In this document: piece after piece, positions 7,806 through 14,483 of the stretch
Numbering within the stretch: position 1 is the first letter of the stretch
Layout: every line of letters starts with the position of its first letter
DNA from: Acidobacteriota bacterium
GTDB lineage: Bacteria; Acidobacteriota; Terriglobia; Bryobacterales; Bryobacteraceae
Direction: 5' to 3'
Assembly (NCBI GenBank): GCA_017304135.1
Contig: JAFLBB010000040.1
Span: 1-40,697 of the forward strand
Length of the DNA: 40,697 nucleotides
Translations under genes and position numbers: made by a program
The notes under the pieces: generated by a model
Seen by the model: only the letters and a program-made list of their open reading frames with translations
The model's database searches: none
Told to the model about the DNA's origin: nothing

Positions 7806-8308
7806 AAGACGCCTCCCAGTTGAGTGAAGGGCGAGGGGGGGCGGTTCTTGGCCGCCACGGCGTGGAGGCCGTGCGCCATGAGGCAGGCGAAGCCGCCTTC
7901 GGAGGGTGGCACGGCGCGGGGCTGTTCCAGAAGTTGTGCGAGCGTCCAGCGGCCGAGGACGGTGGTGATGGCCTGATGGAGTTCGACGGCGGCGCGGTGG
8001 AAACCGCAGACTGTGGGATCAGGCCTGGAGGAGCGGCAGAAGTCGCCGACGATGGTTCCTTGGCAGGCTTCCACAACATCGAGGAGGGTGATCTGCGCAG
8101 GGGCTTTCACCAGCCGGACGCCTCCTTTCACGCCCTTCTGGGCCTCCAGGATGTCGCTCTTAACCAGGTGGCGAACGACCTTCGCGAGATAGGTGGGTGA
8201 TTCGCCGAGCATGTCAGCGAGCCGCCGGGGGGACCAGCAGACGGCTGGATCTTGTTGAGCAAGCAGGAGCAGAGTGCGAAGCGCGGAGTGTGAGGTTTTA
8301 GCGATCAT
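7802..8308 (-). CDS. Rrf2-family transcriptional regulator
   Basis: A 168-residue winged-helix regulator beginning MIAKTSHSALRTLLLLAQ, the usual Rrf2 N-terminus; ATG 8308 is preferred to a TTG two codons upstream. The DNA-binding part contains SPRRLADMLGESPTYLAKVV and then the wing KGVKGGVRL. Three cysteines, in EAC, DFC and TVC (about residues 84-103), are placed where Rrf2 proteins such as NsrR and IscR bind an Fe-S cluster, though spacing differs from the classic C-x5-C-x7-C. The stop overlaps the GTG of the GltD-like gene by 4 bases, so it probably controlled that redox enzyme. A perfect inverted repeat lies over its own -10 box, pointing to autoregulation. Confidence 0.88.
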   Translation of the reverse strand: MIAKTSHSALRTLLLLAQQDPAVCWSPRRLADMLGESPTYLAKVVRHLVKSDILEAQKGVKGGVRLVKAPAQITLLDVVEACQGTIVGDFCRSSRPDPTVCGFHRAAVELHQAITTVLGRWTLAQLLEQPRAVPPSEGGFACLMAHGLHAVAAKNRPPSPFTQLGGVL

Positions 8309-8325
8309 GCACAAATAGCGATAAC

Positions 8326-8344
8326 ACGGATACCATATATCCGT
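8326..8344. promoter_or_regulatory. Perfect inverted repeat, candidate Rrf2 operator
   Basis: ACGGATA (8326-8332), spacer CCATA, TATCCGT (8338-8344): two 7-base arms that pair exactly. It overlaps the -10 box of the promoter that reads leftward into the Rrf2 gene, so binding there would block transcription. Rrf2 proteins commonly bind AT-rich dyads of this size; that this protein binds it is inference. Confidence 0.6.
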
Positions 8345-8360
8345 TTTTGTCGGTTGTCAA
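8332..8360 (-). promoter_or_regulatory. Sigma-70-type promoter of the Rrf2 operon
   Basis: On the minus strand, TTGACA (complement of 8355-8360) is a perfect -35 box; 17 bases later TATGGT (complement of 8332-8337) serves as -10 box. The Rrf2 ATG is 24 bases further on. Confidence 0.65.
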
Positions 8361-9113
8361 CAACAACTTGATGCAAAAATCGGGCGTGACCAGCATGGGT
8401 AGGGAGTGCCGGAGGCGTGCGGGCGGCCGAGGAGGTGGGGTGGTCTACATGGCGGTTTGTGGCGGGGCCGAAGCGGTGGAAAGTTCGGGCACGAATGATC
8501 CCAGGTAAACCTTCCGGGGCAAACGAGGGGAAGTGAGTGCCTATCTCGGCTTCCTGAATCCGGCTTTGGGGGGTCGGATGGGCTTGGCCGCGATTGGGGG
8601 CTCAGGGTTACGGCCTGTTCGAGGGGAGAGAGGTTTCGCGCATCGCGGCGCTCTCCATGCGACTCACGCGGGTTGGTGCGTTGAGCGCGGCGGCCGAGGG
8701 GTGGGGGCTGGGCGGATGGCAGCTTCGCGAAGGGCGACCATAGGTCCTTTAGGCATGGGGCGATCATTCGATCCGATGTAGGATCGAGGGCTGAAGGGGA
8801 ACTGGCTAAAACCGGACACCCAGACTATCGCTTCGATTCGCCTCCGGCTGGCAGTTCTCCGGCTTGCCGTTCTTTGGCGAGTTGCGAATCGGCAGCGCCC
8901 GATTCCGATTCGCCCGCCGAGGAACGATTGTGGCGAAAGCAAGGGGGAGGTGAGTAGTAGAAATCACGCAACGGCGAAGTGTGACATTGCGGTTTGTTTC
9001 AACGGCGCAGGAACGGTTGAGGTTGCTATTTGAGCGAAGGCAGGGTCCCCAAGCTGTTAAAAACAGAGCAATCAGCATGGAGCCATGGGAGAGTTCGGAA
9101 GCGGTGCTGTTCG
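8361..9113. other. Gene-free stretch inside the island (about 750 bases)
   Basis: No gene with coding character was found. Open frames on the minus strand (8357-8767 and 8806-9183) give Pro/Arg-rich translations without domains; the second runs antisense through the tRNA fragment. No integrase or excisionase is visible. The bases just before the repeat copy at 9114 do not resemble a tRNA 5' half. Confidence 0.6.
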
Positions 9114-9160
9114 TCGTAATCAGCAGGTCGCCGGTTCGATTCCGGCGGGTGGCTCCAGAA
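9114..9160 (+). repeat. 47-bp direct repeat, copy B (orphan tRNA-Thr 3' half)
   Basis: Identical to 5047-5093. It holds the anticodon loop, T arm, acceptor 3' strand and CCA, but the 42 bases upstream cannot form the tRNA 5' half, so it is not a tRNA gene. It is followed by its own terminator at 9187-9218. Confidence 0.85.
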
Positions 9161-9186
9161 GTTTCTTGAAACATAAGGAGCAAGAA

Positions 9187-9218
9187 AGCCGGCCCTTGTC
9201 GCGGGGCCGGCTTTTTTT
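9187..9218 (+). terminator. Rho-independent terminator after the tRNA fragment
   Basis: Stem AGCCGGCCC (9187-9195) pairs with GGGCCGGCT (9204-9212) around an 8-base loop and is followed by seven T residues. It occupies the same place relative to the repeat as the terminator at 5121-5152. Confidence 0.88.
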
Positions 9219-9604
9219 GTCAGGTGTGAGATTACCCGGAAGATCGGGCAATCAGTTGAGGGTGTCGGCGGGCGAGTCGCTCGCGGTTCAGAACCGGGCG
9301 AAGCGGGCGCGTTGCGCCAGGAGCATCCGTACGATCCGCCACGGCGGGCGGAGAACGGGGCTGGATGGGGAGCGGATCAAGATGGGGTGTCCCCGCCCAC
9401 GCAAGGTGGTGGTTGGTGAGAGCCTGGCCCGGAAATTTCACCAGCCATCGGCTGGGGAGCGTGATCACCGCGCGACTGCTGCGTTGCGCTCGCATGCCGT
9501 CCTCGACGTACTGTTCCCGTACGCCCGCGTCCGGCACCCTTCGCGCGCCTTGCATTCGCCCGGCTCTCCTCGCTCCTCGCCGCGATCGTGGTGATACATC
9601 CAGG
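9219..9604. other. Gene-free stretch right of the island
   Basis: Contains the 28-base motif at 9235-9262 related to 5200-5227. Beyond it no gene, RNA or repeat was recognised up to the stop of the repeat-domain protein. Confidence 0.5.
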
Positions 9605-11242
9605 CTAGTTGTGACCGGGAGGGTCATCGGAACCGCCGCCCTTGCCGGAGCCGGAGCCGCCATTTGAGGAGCCGCTGCCGCCAGAGCCGCTGTTGGAGGA
9701 GCCAGAGCCGCTGTTGCCAGAGCCGGAACCGCTGTTGCCAGAGCCGGAGCCGCTGTTGCTCGAACCGGAGCCGCTGTTGCCAGAGCCGGAGCCGCTGTTG
9801 CCAGAGCCGGAACCGCTGTTGCCAGAGCCGGAACCGCTGTTGCTCGAACCGGAGCCGCTGTTGCCAGAGCCGGAACCGCTGTTGGACGAGCCGGAGCCGC
9901 TGTTGCCGGAGTTGCCGCCGCGGTCGTCGCCGGCCTGATTGGCGTTGGAGTTGGAGCCGCCGGAGTTGCTGGAGTTGCCCGAGCCGGCAGCCGGGGGAAC
10001 GGGGGGCACTTCGCTGAAGGAGAAGGTCTGGACGACGCCGGTGACGAGGACGCCCTGAGCCGCGGTGCGGATGGTGATCTGGTCGCCGGGGCGGATGGCG
10101 GGCACGGTGGCGCCGTCGTTGGTGTTGAGTTCGAGTTCGCCTCCGCGCATGGGGGGCGGGCCGACGGTGATCGTACCGATGCGCTGGTTGCCGACGAAGA
10201 CGTCGACCACCGAGCCGGGGGGCAGGTTGACGTCTTCGATTTCAACGTTGAGGCGGCTGCCGGCGCCGCGGACACGGAAGTCCGCCTTGCCGCTGGGCTG
10301 GAGTCCGTTCACGGCGCCACCGGCAAGGGGAGTGCGAACGCGCGTTTCCCCATTGCCACCGGTGGTGGAGGGGGAGGAGGAGTTGGCGCCGGACTGGGCG
10401 CCGCCGGAGGTGGAACCGGCGTTGGTGGAGGGCGTGATGAGTTGCATGCCGCCGGAGAGGATGGGACCGTTGGGGCTGAGGATGCGGACGCCCGCGCCGG
10501 CGCGGATCTGGTTGACGAGATCGCCGTTGCGGCTGTCCAGTTCGAGTTCGGCGAAACCGCCGGCGCCGAGGCGGAAGGTGGTGACGACGCGGCCTTCGAC
10601 TTCGACTTGGAGGAGGGTGCCCACAGGGAGGTTGACGTCTTCCACCTCGACGCTGAGGCGGGTGATGCCGCGGGCCGAATCGGTGCGGAAGTCGAGGTGG
10701 CCGGAGGGTTGGAGGCCGGCGAGTGCGCCACCGGTGAGGGGAGTGCGGAGGCGGGCGGGTTCCTGGCCGGTGGGTTGCGGCAGGGAGGCGCCGGCGGAAG
10801 TGGTGGGAACGGTGGAACGCGGCGGGGAGTTGCGGAGGGAATCGATGAGGGGCGTCGTTTGGAGGACACCGCTGAGGAGGACGGCCGAACCGGCGCGGAC
10901 CTCAATGACGTCGCCGGCTTTCAGGGCAGGCACCTGGGCGCCGTCCTGCGTATTCAGTTCCAACTCCGCGCCCATGGCGGGCGGGCCGGAGACGGCCATT
11001 TGACCGACGTAGGCGCCATTCACGAGGATGTCGAGGCGTGTGCCGGCGGGGAGTTGGACATCCTCCACCTCCACCGAGAAAGCCATGGAGCCGCGCGAGG
11101 GGCGCAGCTTAAAATCCGCGTGGCCATCGGGGACAACTCCTCGAATCGGCCCGCCAGCCAAAGAGGTGCGCAGGCGCAACTCGTCCGGATCAGCAGCCGC
11201 CAGCAGGGCGGGCAGCATCATGCAAGCAAAGATCGTTTTCAT
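9605..11242 (-). CDS. Secreted three-repeat-domain protein with Ser/Gly/Asn tail, 545 aa
   Basis: The start is ATG 11242 with GGAG about 6 bases upstream; it begins MKTIFACMMLPALLAAA, a signal peptide. Three copies of one domain of about 105 residues follow. Shared marks are RLRTxLxGG, a PSGHxDF motif, VEVEDVNLPxGT, a short strand with a Val-Gly turn, ELELNxxDGxxVP, then AGxxxxV and a closing LSGVxQ. The copies are joined by Pro/Ser/Thr-rich linkers. The last 130 residues are low-complexity: about eleven 7-residue units of the NSGSGSG/NSGSGSS type, then Gly/Ser/Lys. No catalytic or metal motif is seen, so a surface or matrix role is the most that can be inferred. The neighbour at 11381-11782 has a single copy of the same domain. 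Confidence 0.8.
   Translation of the reverse strand: MKTIFACMMLPALLAAADPDELRLRTSLAGGPIRGVVPDGHADFKLRPSRGSMAFSVEVEDVQLPAGTRLDILVNGAYVGQMAVSGPPAMGAELELNTQDGAQVPALKAGDVIEVRAGSAVLLSGVLQTTPLIDSLRNSPPRSTVPTTSAGASLPQPTGQEPARLRTPLTGGALAGLQPSGHLDFRTDSARGITRLSVEVEDVNLPVGTLLQVEVEGRVVTTFRLGAGGFAELELDSRNGDLVNQIRAGAGVRILSPNGPILSGGMQLITPSTNAGSTSGGAQSGANSSSPSTTGGNGETRVRTPLAGGAVNGLQPSGKADFRVRGAGSRLNVEIEDVNLPPGSVVDVFVGNQRIGTITVGPPPMRGGELELNTNDGATVPAIRPGDQITIRTAAQGVLVTGVVQTFSFSEVPPVPPAAGSGNSSNSGGSNSNANQAGDDRGGNSGNSGSGSSNSGSGSGNSGSGSSNSGSGSGNSGSGSGNSGSGSGNSGSGSSNSGSGSGNSGSGSGNSGSGSSNSGSGGSGSSNGGSGSGKGGGSDDPPGHN
9677..9904 (-). repeat. 21-bp tandem repeat coding for NSGSGSG units
   Basis: About eleven consecutive units of 21 bases, differing at few positions, encode seven-residue units N-S-G-S-G-[SG]-[SG]. 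The last unit is one codon short. The unit length is a multiple of three, so gain or loss of a unit keeps the frame and only changes the tail length. Confidence 0.9.
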
Positions 11243-11380
11243 ATCACTCCATTTCCTATCTGTTGTCTTGAAGAACCTGGGGCGGGCGCGGGCCGCGAGG
11301 CTCGTCTGGCTGGAACCGAGCACACGGGGCGAGTGGAAGCGGGCGCAGCCCAAGCGCGCCCGCTCGCCCGCCGCCGGAGG

Positions 11381-11782
11381 TTAGAACACTCCGGCGACGA
11401 CGGCGCTGGGGCCGTTTTTGACGACGACCAGCGCGCCGGCCTTCACCGCGGGCACCATGTCGCCGTCGTTTGAATTGAGCTCGAGTTCACCGCCGAGGGT
11501 GACCGGAGCCACGGTGATGGTGCCAATCTGGGCGCCATCGAGGAAGACATCAAGGACGGTGCCGGGGGCCACGTTGACGTCTTCGACCTCGACGTTGAGG
11601 CGCGAGCTTCCCTGGCGGGCGCGGAAGTCGGCATGGCCCGAGGGGGTCAAGCTGTTGATGCGCGCGCCGGTCAAGGCCGCGCGGAGGCGGGTTTCGGCAG
11701 CGCTTTTGGCCTCCATCAGAACCGGCACGGCGAGAAGGAATGTGGCCGCGCAAAGGCTGAAGAATCGTCTGTTGATTGTCAT
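11381..11782 (-). CDS. Secreted single-repeat-domain protein, 133 aa
   Basis: The start is ATG 11782 (MTINRRFFSLCAATFLLAVPV, a signal peptide), with GGAG about 8 bases before it. After cleavage near residue 28 the protein consists of one domain closely resembling those of the neighbour at 9605-11242, nearest to its third copy: RLRAALTGARINSLTPSGHADF, then RLNVEVEDVNVAPGT, GTITV and GELELNSNDGDMVP. It lies 138 bases upstream of the three-domain gene on the same strand, so the two are probably one operon that arose by tandem duplication. The family is not one I can name. Its role is unknown beyond being exported. Confidence 0.8.
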   Translation of the reverse strand: MTINRRFFSLCAATFLLAVPVLMEAKSAAETRLRAALTGARINSLTPSGHADFRARQGSSRLNVEVEDVNVAPGTVLDVFLDGAQIGTITVAPVTLGGELELNSNDGDMVPAVKAGALVVVKNGPSAVVAGVF

Positions 11783-11992
11783 GTTGGTGTCTCCGTTTCT
11801 TGGCTGAGCGCTCAAGAGCCCAGTTGCACGGTAGGACAGCGCGGAGGGAGGGACGGAACAGCCGGGAGCGGAAATTTTGCGAGTTTACGAGCGTGAACAG
11901 TTTTGCGGGCAGTTGTGACATTTGCTGTTCCGGGGCGGTTTCGAGGTTGTCTGAAGGGATGGAGGGACGGATGGAGAGCTATACTGGCCAGA

Positions 11993-12586
11993 ATGCAGCA
12001 CCTCGGAGACGAGGAACTGATCTTCCGATTCCGCTCAGGCGACGGCCCTCCACAGAACGATCCTCATTTAAACGAGTTGTTCCGCCGGTATTCCGAGCGC
12101 GTGGCGGCGTGGTGTTGGCGCCACACCGGAGACCGCGAACTGGCCACCGACCTAGCCCAGGAGATCTTCCTTCGCGTATTCGAACGACTCGACAGCTTCG
12201 AGGGGAACTCCCGCTTCAGCACGTGGCTCTACACGGTGGCCCGCAATCACTGCCTGAACTCAGTGAAGGCGAGGGCGGTACGCAAAGAGGACGCCCTGGA
12301 GCCGATGGTGGTGGAGCCGCTGGACGTAGCCACGCCCAGCGCCGAGCAGGAATTGATCCGGCGGGGGCGCGTTGACGAGATGCGGCGCCTGATGCGGGAC
12401 GAACTCGACGCAACCGAGCAGCGCGTGATGGTGATGCACTATGGCGAGGAACTCAGCCTGGATGCGGTGACGCGCGCGCTGGGCCTGGAGAATGCGAGCG
12501 GCGCGAAGGCCTTTATCGTGAGTGCGCGGCGGAAGCTGCAGAGGGCTCTGGAACGTAACCGCGGCGCGAGGAAAGGAGGGAACTGA
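11993..12586 (+). CDS. ECF sigma factor
   Basis: A 197-residue sigma-70-family protein. ATG 11993 starts MQHLGDEELIFRFRSGD, the usual ECF beginning; an open frame to the left is without coding character. Region 2 is clear (LFRRYSERVAAWCWRHTGDR, then ELATDLAQEIFLRVFERL and FSTWLYTVARNHCLN), and region 4 is recognisable near the C-terminus (ATEQRVMVMHYGEELSLDAV, then SGAKAFIVSARRKLQRAL). An anti-sigma gene follows two bases after its stop with an AGGAGG inside this gene's last codons, so the two are coupled. Its regulon is unknown; the divergent repeat-domain genes 211 bases away are natural candidates. Confidence 0.9.
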   Translation: MQHLGDEELIFRFRSGDGPPQNDPHLNELFRRYSERVAAWCWRHTGDRELATDLAQEIFLRVFERLDSFEGNSRFSTWLYTVARNHCLNSVKARAVRKEDALEPMVVEPLDVATPSAEQELIRRGRVDEMRRLMRDELDATEQRVMVMHYGEELSLDAVTRALGLENASGAKAFIVSARRKLQRALERNRGARKGGN

Positions 12587-12588
12587 GC

Positions 12589-13350
12589 ATGTCCACACCT
12601 CAACAGCCGGACGGGGAGAACCTGCTGCGGGAAGCCGTCTCAACGACTCCGCATTGCCTGACCATCGAGCAGTTGGATGCGTATCTGCGCGCGGCGGCGG
12701 CACAGGAACAGATGCGGACGTGTAGCACGCACCTTGCTTCGTGCGCGCGTTGCGCCAACGAGCTGGCCATGCTGCGGGAGTTCCTGGGGGCGGAGGTTCC
12801 GCAAGGGCAGCGTGAGGATGTGCGGGCGGTGGCGCGAGCCCTGGAAGGGAATCGTGAGCGGCTGCTTTCGGCCGCGCCCGGGCGTGTAGAGACAAGACCC
12901 TCATGGTGGGGTTCGCTGGCGGAGCTGTTCACGATGCCGAGGCTCTCGTTCGCCGCGGCGGCGCTGGTGCTGGCCGTAAGCGTGGGGTTGTACGTACGGC
13001 AGGGACGGGTGGTGGAGACGCCCGGCGAGTTCAGCGGGAGCGGCGTGTACCGATCGGGCAAGGTGACGGGGATCACTCCTTCGGGCGACGTCGCGGCCGT
13101 GCCGTCCGTGGTGACGTGGAGCGCCGTGCCGGGCGCGCAGCGGTATCAGGTCAGAATGCTGGAGGTGGATGGCAACGAGCTGTGGAAGACGGTGGTTGCC
13201 GGCAGTTCCGCGCCATTGCCGGCAGCGGCGAGAATTCACATAGCTTTTACAAAAACCCTGTTGTTGGAAGTAACGGCGATCGACGAAGCTGGTAAGCAGA
13301 TTGCCATTTCGGAGGCGACGCGCTTCCGCCTGATGTCGCGCCGCAGATAA
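12589..13350 (+). CDS. Membrane anti-sigma factor with FN3-like outer domain
   Basis: 253 residues. The cytoplasmic part has the zinc-binding anti-sigma motif HLASCARC (H-x3-C-x2-C, about residues 44-51) inside a helical context. One transmembrane helix follows (SFAAAALVLAVSVGLYV, about residues 122-138). The C-terminal 110 residues outside the membrane hold a fibronectin-type-III-like strand pattern: VTWSAVPGAQRYQVRMLEV, then ELWKTVV and LLLEVTAIDEAG. Family knowledge: such proteins hold the sigma factor at the membrane until a signal is sensed. Tight coupling to the sigma gene at 11993-12586 makes the partner clear. Confidence 0.85.
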   Translation: MSTPQQPDGENLLREAVSTTPHCLTIEQLDAYLRAAAAQEQMRTCSTHLASCARCANELAMLREFLGAEVPQGQREDVRAVARALEGNRERLLSAAPGRVETRPSWWGSLAELFTMPRLSFAAAALVLAVSVGLYVRQGRVVETPGEFSGSGVYRSGKVTGITPSGDVAAVPSVVTWSAVPGAQRYQVRMLEVDGNELWKTVVAGSSAPLPAAARIHIAFTKTLLLEVTAIDEAGKQIAISEATRFRLMSRRR

Positions 13351-13358
13351 GGTTTCTC

Positions 13359-14483
13359 ATGTCCGCACCACACACCCGGTTCGTGTCTCTCTCGTTTCTC
13401 GTGATGCTCGCGCCCGCGTTCGCGCAACAGCAGATCGGCCTGCGGGTCAGCGAGGAGGTGGCGCCGGCGGGCAGCGTGGCGCAGATCAAGGTCAGCGTCA
13501 CGGAGCCCAAGCCGATCATCCACGGCAATATGGCGATGGACATGGACTTCTCGTTCGATCTGCTGGGCATTGCGCTGTACAGCTCGCGGGGGACAGTCAG
13601 CGGGATTGCCTACCGCAAGCAGGGCGGGCTGCAGGTTCGATTCAACGATCCCAGTGCGACGCTGGGCATGGAGCCTGATTATCCGGTGCTGACAATTGCC
13701 GTGGGGGTACCGCGGAACGCCGTGCCGGGGGCGCGAATGCCGGTGAGTGTGAACCTCGACACGTCGCAGTGGATCAGCCCGCTGGGGCTTCCTTACGCGG
13801 AGGAGTCCAAACCGGGCTCGGTGAGCGTGGGAGGGAGCGTGGCGGTGAACAATGTTGTGCCGGGCGGCGGCAGGATCGCGGCGGGGGAGTCGTTCCGGAT
13901 CCTGGGCACGGGGTTTCAGCCGGATGTGAGGGTGGACCTGGAGTATGTGGAGGACCTGGAGACGAGGTTCGTCAACTCCGGGGAGATCCTCATGACCGCG
14001 CGGACGGCGTTCGATCTGGACGGGAAGAGGATTCGGGTCCGGCAGCGCAATCAGCCCAACGTCTTCTACTATTCCTATCTGCGCGGGGAGCGGCGGACGG
14101 CAAGCACGCTGCCGCTGCTGGAACAAAGCGAGCCCATCTTCCCCATGCGGAGCACCGCGGCGGCGATTGGCGTGTATCCGTTCCTGCGTCCGAACCAGGT
14201 GGCGGGAATCGCGTTGCAGAATCCGAACCGGACGGCGGCCACGGTCACGGTATCGGCGTTGTCGCCCTTTCTGAAGCCAATCGCGTCGGCGACGGTGACG
14301 CTGGCTCCCGGCGAGGAGTTCGTGAAGTCGCTTCCGGAGTTGATGACGGTACCGCCGGGCTGCGGGGCGTTCCTCCGCATTTACTCCTCACTGCCGGTTC
14401 AGTACATTCCACTGGTGGCCGATCCCGCCGCCGGGGAGATCCAACCGCTCATGTTCGCTTCGCTCTCGCCCGCCGCGAACTGA
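13359..14483 (+). CDS. Secreted protein with IPT-like domain, 374 aa
   Basis: It starts eight bases after the anti-sigma gene and so belongs to the same operon. A signal peptide (FVSLSFLVMLAPAFAQQQ) is followed by an all-beta protein. The first 150 residues look like a cohesin-type or adhesin-type sandwich (DMDFSFDLLGIAL ... YPVLTIAVGVPRNAVPGAR). The middle has an IPT/TIG-like segment, VVPGGGRIAAGESFRILGTG. The final third has the pattern of a C-terminal sandwich, including VAGIALQNPNRTAATVTVSA. No enzyme motif. Being downstream of a sigma/anti-sigma pair suggests it is an output or a sensor ligand of that system; this is inference. Its last 35 bases overlap the converging CHAT gene. Confidence 0.75.
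   Translation: MSAPHTRFVSLSFLVMLAPAFAQQQIGLRVSEEVAPAGSVAQIKVSVTEPKPIIHGNMAMDMDFSFDLLGIALYSSRGTVSGIAYRKQGGLQVRFNDPSATLGMEPDYPVLTIAVGVPRNAVPGARMPVSVNLDTSQWISPLGLPYAEESKPGSVSVGGSVAVNNVVPGGGRIAAGESFRILGTGFQPDVRVDLEYVEDLETRFVNSGEILMTARTAFDLDGKRIRVRQRNQPNVFYYSYLRGERRTASTLPLLEQSEPIFPMRSTAAAIGVYPFLRPNQVAGIALQNPNRTAATVTVSALSPFLKPIASATVTLAPGEEFVKSLPELMTVPPGCGAFLRIYSSLPVQYIPLVADPAAGEIQPLMFASLSPAAN

Noticed and set aside
8357..8767. 136-codon minus-strand frame
   Set aside because: Pro/Arg/Ser-rich, no domain, no RBS and overlapping the Rrf2 promoter.
9072..9158. A second complete tRNA-Thr gene
   Set aside because: The 42 bases before the 3' half start with GCCA and have the right length, but cannot form the acceptor, D arm or anticodon stem.
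8806..9183. 125-codon minus-strand frame containing GATRRNRTGDLL
   Set aside because: This is the well-known spurious translation of the antisense strand of a tRNA 3' half; the same string appears opposite the intact tRNA at 5 kb.
9677..9904. CRISPR array
   Set aside because: The 21-base units are contiguous with no spacers and lie in frame within a coding region.
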